Below are positions 1 to 10,067 of a stretch of DNA of 24,290 nt, in pieces. The stretch's first letter is position 1; each line of letters opens with the position of its first letter. Origin of the DNA: Oehlia diaphana (lineage: Eukaryota > Glomeromycota > Glomeromycetes > Glomerales > Glomeraceae); assembly GCA_003833135.1 (NCBI GenBank), contig QZLH01000601.1, positions 49,583-73,872 on the forward strand, written 5' to 3'. The notes under the pieces were generated by a model that did no database searches, was not told where the DNA came from, and saw nothing but the letters and a program-made list of their open reading frames with translations. A program made the position numbers and the translations under genes.

Positions 1-830
1 TTAATTATTTACAATAATTAAAGATAATTAAAGATTACACTTTTGCGCGAAGAATTTATTTATAATAAAATTAGTTATTATTCCCACCGGACTGAGATGA
101 AAATAAGCATTATGATAGGATTATGGTAGATTTTATTGAGAAATCAGAGAAATTGTATTACAAATTAGAATACGTATATTGTCTATAAATGTATTGAGCT
201 GTAATAATAAATAAAAAGTAACAAATATTAATAATAATAGTTCATTTATATTACCCATGAATACAAATATATCTGACCAAAAAAAAAAGTATACAAATAT
301 ATCTGAAAATAACTGTAAACACGTAAAATATTTGTAAATATAAATTATTCTGGAATACTTGGATATCTGTATGAAAATCAGGACAACAATCCCAATAGAT
401 TACGTAGATAACTTGAATCTGATCACTTTTTAAAACTATATTACTAACATTTAGGTATCAGAATATTATTTTATCAGTGAGATTATAATCGGCTTATTAT
501 CCAGAGCGAAGCGAAGGACTATATATGTTTTTGAAGGACTATGTCAAATAGTATCACGTGATGATATCTGGTTGTCTGCACGCATCACGTCATTGAAATT
601 TCATACTACATCAGATGAAAAAAAATTTGTGTTACATCAGATAAAGGTTTATTTATAACTTTTTTTTTCACTCTGAACTTACAACGGTTTCTGTTTCCTA
701 GTCTATTTATAAATCGGCATATATTATTCTAAATTTGCCTTCACTTTATTACAAATTGCCAAAATCTGATTTTCTCATTTGACATGTAATATTTTCAGAT
801 TCAATATCGGCATTTATTTTAAAAAATGGT
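1..830. other. AT-rich gene-free region with short direct repeats
   Basis: No open frame here looks like a gene. A 16-bp exact direct repeat (ATACAAATATATCTGA) lies at 261-276 and 291-306. A 10-bp palindrome ATCACGTGAT, containing the bHLH-type E-box CACGTG, lies at 553-562. A second E-box is in ATCACGTGAC at 1501-1510. The octamer-like AATCGGCAT, which is multiplied further downstream, already appears near 711. Whether any of this is regulatory cannot be told from sequence. Confidence 0.5.
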
Positions 831-1104
831 ACAAATCGGCTGTTGGAAATTAGTATTACCAATATAACAATTGGATTTTATCAAAAAATCGGCATAAATG
901 GATAATGCTATGCACAAATCGGCTATTGAAATTAGCATTACCGATATAGCAATTGGATTTCATCAAAAATTGGCATAAATAGATAGGACTATTCACAAAT
1001 CGGCTATTAAAATTAGTATTGCCAATATAATAACCGGATTTTGTTAAAATCAGCGTAAATAGATAGGGCTATTCACAAATCGGCATGAAATATACACAAA
1101 TCGG
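831..1104. repeat. Minisatellite, about three 80-83 bp units plus a partial unit
   Basis: Units begin with ACAAATCGGC at 831, 914, 995 and 1075, so the spacing is 83, 81 and 80 bp. Each full unit runs ACAAATCGGCT, then a variant of GAAATTAGTATTACC, then AATTGGATTTTATC, then a CGGCATAAAT-type segment and GATA. The units diverge by scattered substitutions, so the array is not recent. Similar 28-bp segments beginning AAAATCTGATTTT and ending TTTGACNTGT flank the array at 761-786 and 1126-1154. Confidence 0.8.
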
Positions 1105-1154
1105 AAAGGCAATTTTAAATGGAGTAAAATCTGATTTTTTTTTATTTGACCTGT

Positions 1155-1231
1155 GTTCTGGTCCAAAATTTGGACTTAAAGATCTGCAAACCAGATCCTG
1201 AGATCAGATCTTTAAGTCCATAACCTAGAAC
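1155..1231. repeat. Foldback (hairpin) element
   Basis: TGGACTTAAAGATCTG at 1171-1186 is the exact reverse complement of 1205-1220, giving a 16-bp perfect stem with an 18-nt loop. The pairing continues imperfectly outward to GTTCT at 1155-1159 and AGAAC at 1227-1231. A nested 15-base palindrome, GTCCAAA-A-TTTGGAC, sits in the left arm at 1161-1175. No coding capacity is present. The form fits a small foldback or MITE-like element, but no target-site duplication was identified. Confidence 0.7.
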
Positions 1232-1365
1232 TTTACCATTCCTAAGTAACAGGAGTTCTATTGCTTCATAACAGGAAGAAAAAATTAATTCTGGCTGAAA
1301 TTATGCAATTGGTGAATAATTTCCTTTTATGGAATTTTTGTGAAACTAAAATCCCTATTTTTGTG

Positions 1366-1456
1366 GCAAAAATTACCTTTTTGACTCTCCTCGTGTTATT
1401 TTTTTGACCCGCATATACTGTATTGCATATAGGAGGGTCAAAAAGATAATTTTTGC
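1366..1456. repeat. Imperfect inverted repeat, 26-bp arms
   Basis: The arm at 1366-1391 and the reverse complement of 1431-1456 agree at 24 of 26 positions. The core is AATTANCTTTTTGACNCTCCT. A second, shorter stem (TTTTTGACCC at 1401-1410 with GGGTCAAAAA at 1435-1444) competes for the right arm. The 39-nt spacer holds a GCATAT direct repeat. This looks like a degenerate transposon-derived or foldback sequence. A minus-strand open frame crosses it but resembles nothing known to me. Confidence 0.6.
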
Positions 1457-1587
1457 ATTTTTGTGGAAAGCAAAATTTCCTTTTTGGAAGTTCGTGTAAC
1501 ATCACGTGACAAGTGCCAATAGGAGCGATATTACGCAATTCAAATTTATTTATACAGGGTAGTCTAAACGATACGGTTACACACATA

Positions 1588-1612
1588 GAATATAGATATA
1601 GATATAGATATC
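1588..1612. repeat. Short (TATAGA)n simple repeat
   Basis: About four copies of a TATAGA hexamer run, followed by ATCATGTGAT. It is low-complexity sequence with no visible function. A 20-base T run ends near 1810, just upstream of the zinc-finger gene. Confidence 0.6.
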
Positions 1613-1860
1613 ATGTGATACGGTAAAAATCACTCCCTGGTGGAATCTTTCGTTAAGATCACTCTTTTGCTTTTATAAATAAAAGAAATATGATAATTAA
1701 AAGTTAAATAATAAAAAAAATATTTTTGTAATTTTGGCTGCGCTCAACTTATTTGACGTTCACTAAATCCATTTTGGAAATGATCAGCAAAGTTTTTTTT
1801 TTTTTTTTTTAAAGTGACAGTAGATCATTGTTACGACTAATTTCTTTTCTACTTATAAAT

Positions 1861-2954
1861 ATGTCAGAAGTTTATCAACCTTTCAAACGAAGATTTTCAC
1901 CAGAAGATTCTTTTTTTACATTAGGAAACTTGGAACTTCGTTTCGATTGGCTAAAAAAACATTCGCGTATACAAATTGAAAATGCACAGAAAGTTTTTAA
2001 TGAGGAACTAAATTCATTAACGAAGTAAGTAGAAACGCAATACAAATATTTTTAAGTTTGAAAAAGCCATTAATTATTTCCTTTTATAGCGCAAACCCAA
2101 TTGTATGTTGTTTACCTCCTTGGTGTAGCAGAAGACCATTAACATTTTACTCAACTTTAGACTATGAAATTCACTATAATACGTCTCACCGTCATATCTG
2201 TCAAGAATGTGGCAAATTATTTCCTTCGGAACGTTGGTTGAATCTTCATTTCGCAGAGTTTCATGATATAATGGCCCAAATGAGGAAAGAAAAAGGCGAA
2301 AAAATAGTAATTATATGTTTACGTCCCTTTTATTTTTATTTCTTATGTTTTATATCACGAATTTGACTCTTTATTTTAGCATGAATGTTATGTCCAAGGT
2401 TGTAATAAATATTTTTGGAGCCCAAAGAAGCGGCGACTTCATTTGATAGATTATCATAAATATCCAAAAACTTTTAACTTTGGTATACTTATGAATGGAT
2501 TGATTCCATTTAGCGTACGCAATGCTGAACGAATAAGGAAACATAAGAACGAAAACAGGTTATTGTTTAACTTGTATATAACAGTTTTAATATGTAATAA
2601 CATTTTTTTTAATAATCCTGAAATTGTAGAAATTCAAAACCGTCAACGCTATCAACAAAACAAATAAGTACTTTGAATGTAGAATTGTCAAAATCTAATA
2701 GCGCTGATCCTAATAACATGGATGTTGACTCTCTTGTTGGATCTATGTCAAATCTAAAATTACCGAGAACGCCTAAAACTATTACTTTTGGGCGAGGAAC
2801 AAATAATAAGGGATGGTTTGGAAATGTTCGCCGTATTGAAGGATATAATTCTAATTCAATACAACAAAAAAAATCAAAGAAATCTAGAGAGAAAGTACCA
2901 GATCAAGAGTTGATGGAAGGTGTTGAATTTAATAAAATTTTTAATAAAATTTAA
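1861..2954 (+). CDS. ZNF511-like C2H2 zinc-finger protein
   Basis: Four exons (1861-2024, 2090-2306, 2380-2558, 2630-2954) join in frame to a 294-residue protein. Three C2H2 fingers are visible. The first has the C-x4-C form CLPPWC with H..H in HYNTSH. The second is C-x2-C-x12-H-x4-H, starting CQEC. The third is C-x4-C-x12-H-x4-H, starting CYVQGC. The HYNTSHRHICQECGKLFPS block and the final finger followed by HKYPKTFNF match the ZNF511 family. The C-terminal third is low in complexity and ends in a basic stretch (QQKKSKKSREK). The family is nuclear and poorly characterised; DNA or RNA binding is inferred only from the fingers. The first ATG after the T run was chosen as start. An upstream in-frame TTG extension is not needed. 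Confidence 0.85.
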
Positions 2955-3330
2955 TTATATTCCAACAGTTTTATTTACTGTATTTAATTACTTTTTATCA
3001 TAAACAATGATTAGTTACCATTATTTATCAAATAATATTTTAGATATAAAATTTAATTGGCATCATAAGTTCCCTGAATTAAAAGGTGTTTAGTGATAGT
3101 GAGTAAAATATTACTTTTAAAAAAGGTAACTACTTCGTCTTTGGTAAATAAATGGACTTTTAACAAATGAAGTTTCCAGTAAACTATTTTAATTTGATTA
3201 ATTTGATTAATTAGGATTACGGATGGATTGTACCATATCAATAATAATCAATACTAAGTATTACTAAGTAAAATTACTATTTCCCGCATGAAAAGATGTC
3301 TTATGACAAGATCATGGCTTCATCAAGCAA

Positions 3331-3355
3331 AGCCCGAAGGAATATCCCTCGGGCG
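3331..3355. repeat. GC-rich imperfect hairpin
   Basis: GCCCGAAGG and CCCTCGGGC flank the loop AATAT, forming a nine-pair stem with one mismatch. It stands out in a strongly AT-rich intergenic region. It does not extend into a tRNA cloverleaf or any other RNA fold that I could recognise. Confidence 0.5.
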
Positions 3356-3908
3356 CCATTGGTATCTCTGCCATCTCTACCTATTTCTATATAATAATTC
3401 TTGCATTTGTACGTTTCTGATCCTCCAATATTCTGAACTTTTCCACACAATTACACGTCTTTGATGTGTAAGTCTTATTTTGAATTATTACATCTCTTCT
3501 GCTTTTGAAATCAATCAAATCAATCGTAGTTGAAACTTACCTAACTATTCTTGTTGTCTTTTGCGTTTTTCTGTTCACTTGATTGTTTTCGATGAATTTT
3601 CATCCTGCAATCATCTGATCTTTCGTTTCATACGAAAATAGCCTGTCAACACGTAATGATTTCTTCTTCTTTTGTTTTGAGATTGATGAAGTCAGTTCTA
3701 TATGAGATCAGTGTCGTTTGAAACCATCTTTGACTTTTTAAAGTAAACGCAGAACGGGAAAAAAATTTTGTGTACCATAATGTTTAGATACCTGAATAAA
3801 TAAATTCTAAATTATGTAACCTTACTTCCCGTTGGCCAGTTTATTACGTGACGTTAAACAAAATTCAAAAAGGATATGGCGATCATATAATTCTGGCCAG
3901 CATTACAG

Positions 3909-3943
3909 CCAATCCACAATTATATTTATAATTAAAGGCCAAT
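3909..3943 (+). promoter_or_regulatory. Two CCAAT boxes upstream of ILV6
   Basis: CCAAT occurs at 3909-3913 and 3939-3943, exactly 30 bp apart and about 100-130 bp before the ILV6 start codon. In fungi the CCAAT-binding HAP/NF-Y complex often drives metabolic and mitochondrial genes, so a role here is plausible but inferred only from sequence and position. Confidence 0.4.
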
Positions 3944-4040
3944 GAATTAAAAATCAGCCACAGAGAATAAAAATACTTGTTTAAAATGCGATCTGATTAT
4001 CACAATTTTTTTTACAGCTTTTCAAGAATTATAAAATAAA

Positions 4041-5357
4041 ATGTGTTCGGGTTTTACCCGGAGAATAATACCATGGGGAAGAAAAATTGTCTTGGTATGT
4101 AAAGTCAAATATCTTAAACATAGTAAGAAAACATTGATTCAAATATATTTATTTTTCAGTCATCGTCTCGAAATATTACAACGAAAAAACATTTGAATAT
4201 TGATGCAAGAACAATTGATGTTTTCCGTAGACTAAATAGTTCACAAAGTACTGCTCTTGTGTTTCCTATAAAAGTACTTAATCGATATCAATCTACATTA
4301 TCTTCAACTTCAGCTATTGAATATAAACTTACACATCCTCGTAGAAAACCACCACCCCTACCAAAAATTGATATACCAGCACCTTCGGCTGAGGAAGCTG
4401 TCACGAATATTTTATATAATACTCCTGCACCATCACCTTCGCCTCCAAAAAGACATATGTTTAATTGTCTTGTACAAAATGAACCTGGTGTGCTTAGTAG
4501 AGTAAGCGGTATCTTGGCCGCGAGGGGGTTCAATATCGATTCATTAGTTGTAGCTAGTACAGAAGCGGCTGATCTAAGTAGGATGACAATTGTTTTACGA
4601 GGACGCGATGATGTAATTGAGCAAGCTAGAAGGCAATTAGAAGATTTGGTAAATATTTATCTCTAATAAGATAATAAAATGTCATTTTTAACGAAATATC
4701 CTTTATTTTATAGGTTCCGGTGTGGGCTGTTCTTGATTATACTAATACAATGGTTGTTGAACGGGAATTGTTATTGGTTAAGGTATCAATTTTGGGACCT
4801 GAATATTTACATGAACAATTAAAAGCTATTAAATATGAAGAGTATAATAACGAATTCATGCCCGAGGCAGATTTAAGAGAGGAGGTATTTATAATTTTTT
4901 AATAAAAAAAAATTTGATAAATTCTAATTTTCTTTTTGTTAGAGTCATGATTCCGATTCTATTTTCATGGACAATCAAACAAAGCTTACCCCATCATCCG
5001 TGCTAAGACAAAAGTTTTCTCATTTGCGCGCATTGACTGATTTAGCAAAACTTTTTGGAGCTCATGTGGTAGATGTTGCAAGCGACAACGTTATAATGGA
5101 ATTGACCGCTAAACCTACCAGACTTGATGCATTTATTAAATTGGTTAAACCTTTTGGTATCTTAGAAGCAGCAAGAAGTGGTAATTATAATTAATTAAAC
5201 TTTTACATCTGTTATCTATCCTATTTATCTGACGCTCGGATTATTGATAGGTACGATGGCACTTCCACGAACTCCACTTCTTGGTCATGAAGAGAAAGTC
5301 GCAGAGGAGGACAGTGGAGATAATCTTATAGATGCAAGCATGTTACCTCCTGGTTAA
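4041..5357 (+). CDS. ILV6: Acetolactate synthase regulatory (small) subunit, mitochondrial
   Basis: Five exons (4041-4094, 4160-4648, 4714-4884, 4943-5180, 5251-5357) give a 352-residue protein. The catalytic partner (ILV2) makes acetolactate or acetohydroxybutyrate for valine, leucine and isoleucine. This subunit activates it and confers valine feedback inhibition. The N-terminus (MCSGFTRRIIPWGRK) is basic with no acids over the first 18 residues, fitting mitochondrial import, and is followed by a proline-rich linker. The ACT domain starts near residue 117 with HMFNCLVQNEPGVLSRVSG and ARGFNIDSLVV. The C-terminal ALS small-subunit domain includes FGAHVVDVASDNVIMELT and the family-typical KPFGILEAARSGTMALPRTP split over the last intron. 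The length is somewhat greater than yeast Ilv6. The first exon is needed to supply a start codon and the presequence. Confidence 0.95.
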
Positions 5358-5875
5358 GTTGTATAAAGATTTAAGATAATAAATTTAGAGAGTCTTTTCT
5401 GATAAAAAAAAGTTTAACCTTTTTTTTTAATTTGTATATATTCAATTTGAAGTAGATATGCTTTGTTTCAAATATCAAATGCATCCAGATTTTACACATA
5501 CTATTTTTATTGTTGTTAATATAAATAAAATAATTTGCCGGTATGATTGTTACAATAAGAATTATTTTTTGTTTGTCAATTCAAATTTTACATTACTGGA
5601 ATAAGCCTAATCCTCCTACTAAATAATTAATTAATCCGTATATATTTACCAAAGGAATAATGTATATTAGTACAATAATTTTTACAATTACTAATATATA
5701 ATATTCGCCAAAAAAAAAAAAAAAAATTGACTTATTGCACACACAATATCACGCCTGGGTAATTAAAGAAACTATTTTTAAAAAATACAATTTTCAAAAT
5801 AATTTAAATAAATAAAAGAATGAATTATAAAAGAAATGACACTGAAAAAATGTTTCTGTTAAATAAATATAATCT
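5358..5875. other. Convergent 3' intergenic region
   Basis: AT-rich sequence between the converging 3' ends of ILV6 and the PAK-like gene. It holds a 17-base A run near 5710-5726 and several AATAAA-like motifs usable for polyadenylation. No gene is seen. Confidence 0.5.
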
Positions 5876-8800
5876 CTAAAAATTTGTCATGCTATTAATA
5901 TAAAAGTCCGCATAATAATCTTCAACATCATCTTCATATTCTTCTGAATTTATTTTATTTTGTTGATTTGATTGTTCATTTGTTATAACTAGTGTAGATT
6001 CATCCTCCTCATTTTCTTCTCCTTTGCCATCCATTTCTTCAGCATCTTGTTCTTCAATAAGCCGAAATTCTTTTATCATACGTTCAAAATCTCCACTTGT
6101 AGATACATGTTCTAAGAAAGGGTGCTGATAAAGAAAAATAAGTACGTATTAGAAATTTATTATAACGAAACCTTTTTATTCAAATGTCGAATACCTTAAG
6201 CAATTCTTCCCCTGATTTTCGTTTTTCAGCATCAATTTCTGTACATTCTGCAAGAAATTCTTTAAATGTATCGGACCACTTTTCAGGATTGTTTAATTCT
6301 GGAACTCCGTATCGAGCAATAAGTTCAATGGCCTATTTATAATTGTAACTTAATTTTGTATAATAGATTAATCACAAAATTTTAAAATATTTATTTTACC
6401 TTTAATGGTGGATGTTCTTCCATATATGGAGGACTTCCCTCTGCCATTTCTCTTAACAATATGCCAAGACTCCAAATATCAACCTGTAAAAAGGTAACAC
6501 ATTTAATAATAATCACGGATATTTTACTCTACTTAATACATATAAAGTCACAAACCTTCGTATCATAGTTATTGCACTTTATGACTTCGGGAGCCATCCA
6601 AAAAGGTGTACCTATTAATGAGTTTCTATAAGGTTGTTCTTCCGTCAATTGCACAGAGTGTACAAAATCCGCTACAAGTATTTTATAAAATATTAACAAA
6701 AATCAATATATTTTAATTTGTTTTTCAAGAGTTAGGTCGTTCTTACCAAGTTTAATATCTCCTTTAGCATTCAATAAGATATTATCGCTACGAACATCTC
6801 TATGAATACGATTTAAACTATGTAGGTACGTGAGAGCTTTTAATATCTCTCGAGCAACTCGAGCTATCTGAAACTCATTAATCCTGGGTCCGTCAGAATG
6901 CATTGATATAATATCTGCAAGTGATACTTCCATACACTCCATAACCACCTATATATAAATAAATAAATAAATAAATAAATTAAATAATAAATGTGTATAA
7001 CTCTAATTAGTCTACTGACCCATATAGAATCAGATTTATAATAACATCCAATATATTCAACGATATTTGAATGTTTGCTCTTTTTCATCATAGACAATTC
7101 GTTCTTTAATATTTCTAATTTATTAGTGTTAATAAGTGGTATGACTTTGATAGCAACCTAATAAATTAATTAAAATAATATCATTAAATTTAATTCAAGA
7201 ATTATAAAAAAAATTAGGAGATTAAGATACTTACCATATTTTTCAAATTATTTTGGTTTGCCGCATATATGTTACCAGATTCACCTTCAGCTATCATATT
7301 TAAATTAGTAAAAATCTGATCCGGATCGCCCGTTTCCAATATATCAGCTAGTCAATAGTCAATAAAAAAATATATATTTAAGTATAAAAAAAAAACAATT
7401 TAAGGAAAAAAAAAAAATACAATACCAAGATGTCTAATTTCCCGTGCCAATGTTTCAGGATTAACAACAGACTTCTGTTCAGAAAGTTCATTTTCCATAT
7501 TGGAATCATTAGACAGATTTGATAACCGATTTATATCTGAAAGTGATGAACATTTCCGTATTACTTCAGAATATTTTGATAATCGCGATTTCTCTGCATT
7601 TAATATTACAATGAAGAAATGTTTGTAAAAAGGAGAAAAGTAGTAGTAAAGAAGAAGAATATATTTGTGTCGAACCATTATCATTCTGTGTTGATCGCTT
7701 GTCAGGTTTTGAAAAAGTGTCCGTTATTCCCAATGGTTCTAAAGTTATATCTGAAGCTGATTTTAGTTTTTTACTTAAAGTCGCATCATTTGTAGATCCA
7801 TCTACGCTATACGTATCACTTAAATGTTCATTTAGCGTTGAATTGTCTGAAATAATTTGTTCTTTATTAGAATTGATCGACTCTTTTGATGAATTAGTAC
7901 TAATTATAGAACTAGATGAACTGTTAGAAGGATCTGAAGTTAATTTATTGGAAATGTCTTGACTATTGTACACAACAGTTCCAGAATTGTCTGAATTTCG
8001 CCTTGTTGATGAATAAATATCATAAGATTGTGAAGATTGTGTGGGAGGTGAACCTGGACTATTTAAGTATATTGGAGGTATCGACGTAACGCTCGATGTT
8101 TTTTTAGTAGATATAGGAGGATTATTATTCAATTCTACTCGTTGGCTATTAGGTCGATCAGGCCGATCAGGTCGTGGTGGTTGAGGCCCTACTTTATGGA
8201 TTGACGGAAGTGGTGTAACGGGTGTTCCAGAAAGTTTACGAGGTGGTGGTGGTTTAGGGGATGTAGGTCTGGGCGGTATAAATTTAGATGTGGGTTTATC
8301 TCTTGGCAAAAATGAAACATTAAGTATTTGTGCAGAAACTATTTCATCATTATTTATTGATATTAAAGAATTTGTATTATATATGTTTCCATTTGACATT
8401 TTTCGTTGTTCTCTCGGTGGTGGAATTGGTGAAGTCGCACGATCCCAAGATGGAACAGGCGACGTAGGCCTTCCCCGTGATGATGGTATAGGAGAAGTAG
8501 GTCTTTCACGTGACGAAGGACTAGGAGACGAAGGTCTGGACGATGAAGGTCTGTCTCCTTGTATTGAATCTTTTGGAAGTGGAGATGTAACTGCAACATT
8601 TGATCCTCTTCTTGGAACTGGTACAGGATTGTTTCTTGCTGATGAAGAATTAGTAAGTGCTCTTGATGATGATGGAGAAGTTGCAGCATTCGTATATAAA
8701 GGATCCTTGTAGGAGAGATTAACATTTATAGATGATGAATTTACTGAATCTATAGAAATAATTGACTCTTTTCCTGATTTTTGTGACCCATCAGAACCTT

Positions 8801-10067
8801 TCCTTTTAGGTATTATATTCAAACTTTTTGATACATCTAGAGGTTCAGAAGATTGTCCGCACTTATGTGGATGATAATATACCTTCGCAAATTTTTGAGA
8901 TCCACTTGAACTTGTTCGTTGAGGAGGAATTATGTTATGCTTCGATCCACTAAAATTTTCATTTGACCCATTTGATTGTCCATTTAAGGAAGGACTTGAA
9001 AATTTTCTAATGGAAGATTTCCGTGGAGGTAAACTAGCTAGTGTTGTTGATGCCGGTCGAAAGCTTTCTCCATTTGATTGTATATTATGAGGAGAACCAA
9101 GAGAAACAGATCGTTGATGTGTAATCGAATTATTTAACCTTTTTTGTTCCTCCGCTACTCTTAATTGCATGATTTTTCGAACTGCTTCTGGGTGTTGCCG
9201 TACTTCATTTTCAGTTATACCAGCTGAGTCAAGCATAGCTTTCCATTCTGGAGGAAGGCCCTATGTCGAATAGTCACTTTAATGCTCGAATTTTAATATT
9301 TAATCTAGAAATTAAATTTTAAATTTACTTATTTACATACCAAATAACCATTTTCATCAATATCTACATGAATATTATGTTTAAAATTATAAGGCTGTCC
9401 AATTTTTTTACCAGTGATCTCAGTTGTATCTAAAAATAAGTGGATAATTAATTCAAAACTAATTTTTGAAATTTAATCTAAATTTAGTTGATAAACTTAC
9501 CAGGAGAACCTGGACTTGGGACAAGGTTAGGATTGATATATTTTGTATTTAATATTTCATCGCTCGGTACTGTGCTAGACCATACATCAGGCATACCCTA
9601 AAAATATATTGTATATTAAAACAATCAATTTCAATATTGTTCGACTAACTTATAATTCATTCGCTAAAACTTAAAGTAGAAACAACTGTAGCTTTACTTA
9701 AGACAAAGCTTTATCGATCACTTTAACCTAATAAAACTCTATAATAATTAATACTGACCAAAAATTTACCACTTTCAGTATTATACTCCACATGAATTCC
9801 ATGTTCAAACTCGGTAGGTTTACTTATTTCAATAATCTTATTTCCGAAACCCTTTTTCTTTCTATGTAAACTTGACATTGAACTATTGTTTTGACTGTAA
9901 TATGAAGCATCAGATTTCTTTCCTTCAAACTTTGTTGAGATTGGTCTCTCATTATTTGTGACATTATGATAACTATCACTAGACCTCCTCTCCTCAGACT
10001 GTACGGCACCTCCGTTCGTCGACACTTGGTTACCCAGCTTGCCAAGCTTTCCCTTGAGGAAATCCAA
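5876..10067 (-). CDS. PAK/STE20-family Ser/Thr kinase with two CRIB motifs (5' end unresolved)
   Basis: Twelve exons, in transcription order: 10067-9759, 9597-9501, 9429-9341, 9260-7676, 7593-7426, 7347-7235, 7157-7020, 6948-6747, 6671-6556, 6483-6400, 6332-6195, 6124-5876. They join in frame to about 1095 codons. CRIB 1 (ISKPTEFEHGIHVEYN) is near residue 81 and CRIB 2 (IGQPYNFKHNIHVDID) near 145. The second is followed by GLPPEWKAMLDSAGIT, typical of the PAK Cdc42/Rac-binding and autoinhibitory region. A Ser/Pro-rich linker of about 500 residues contains proline runs such as PKPPPPRK. The kinase domain (about 768-1020) keeps VAIK, GTPFWMAPE and DIWSLG, but has HRDVRSDN and DFV in place of HRDxKxxN and DFG. 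A 65-residue acidic tail ends the protein. The open frame has no ATG before residue 64 (at 9878) and a stop lies just upstream of 10067, so an upstream exon is missing or translation starts at 9878. Confidence 0.85.
6957..6981. repeat. (AAAT)n microsatellite in a PAK-like gene intron
   Basis: Six or so AAAT tetramers lie in the intron between the exon encoding VAIK and the exon encoding HRD. It is simple-sequence DNA with no sign of function. Confidence 0.7.

Larger units (their letters stand above)
2955..4040. other. Intergenic region upstream of ILV6
   Basis: No gene is seen. It contains the 3' flank of the zinc-finger gene and the ILV6 promoter. A locally GC-rich hairpin is described separately. 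Pyrimidine-rich stretches lie at about 3400-3700. The short frame at 3053-3241 on the minus strand has no family resemblance. Confidence 0.5.

Noticed and set aside
831..1104. CRISPR-like array
   Set aside because: The units are 80-83 bp minisatellite copies without a conserved repeat and unique-spacer pattern, in a eukaryotic genome.
1266..1586. 106-residue minus-strand open frame
   Set aside because: It runs through the inverted repeat at 1366-1456, has no recognisable domain and its composition reflects the repeat. A chance or repeat-derived frame is more likely than a gene.
1828..1860. N-terminal extension of the zinc-finger protein
   Set aside because: The longer frame has no ATG at its start; the ATG at 1861 is the first usable one and lies just after the T run.
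8290..8712. 140-residue plus-strand open frame rich in Gly, Asp and Glu
   Set aside because: It is antisense to the Ser/Pro-rich linker of the PAK-like gene. Its repeats mirror the coding repeats on the other strand.
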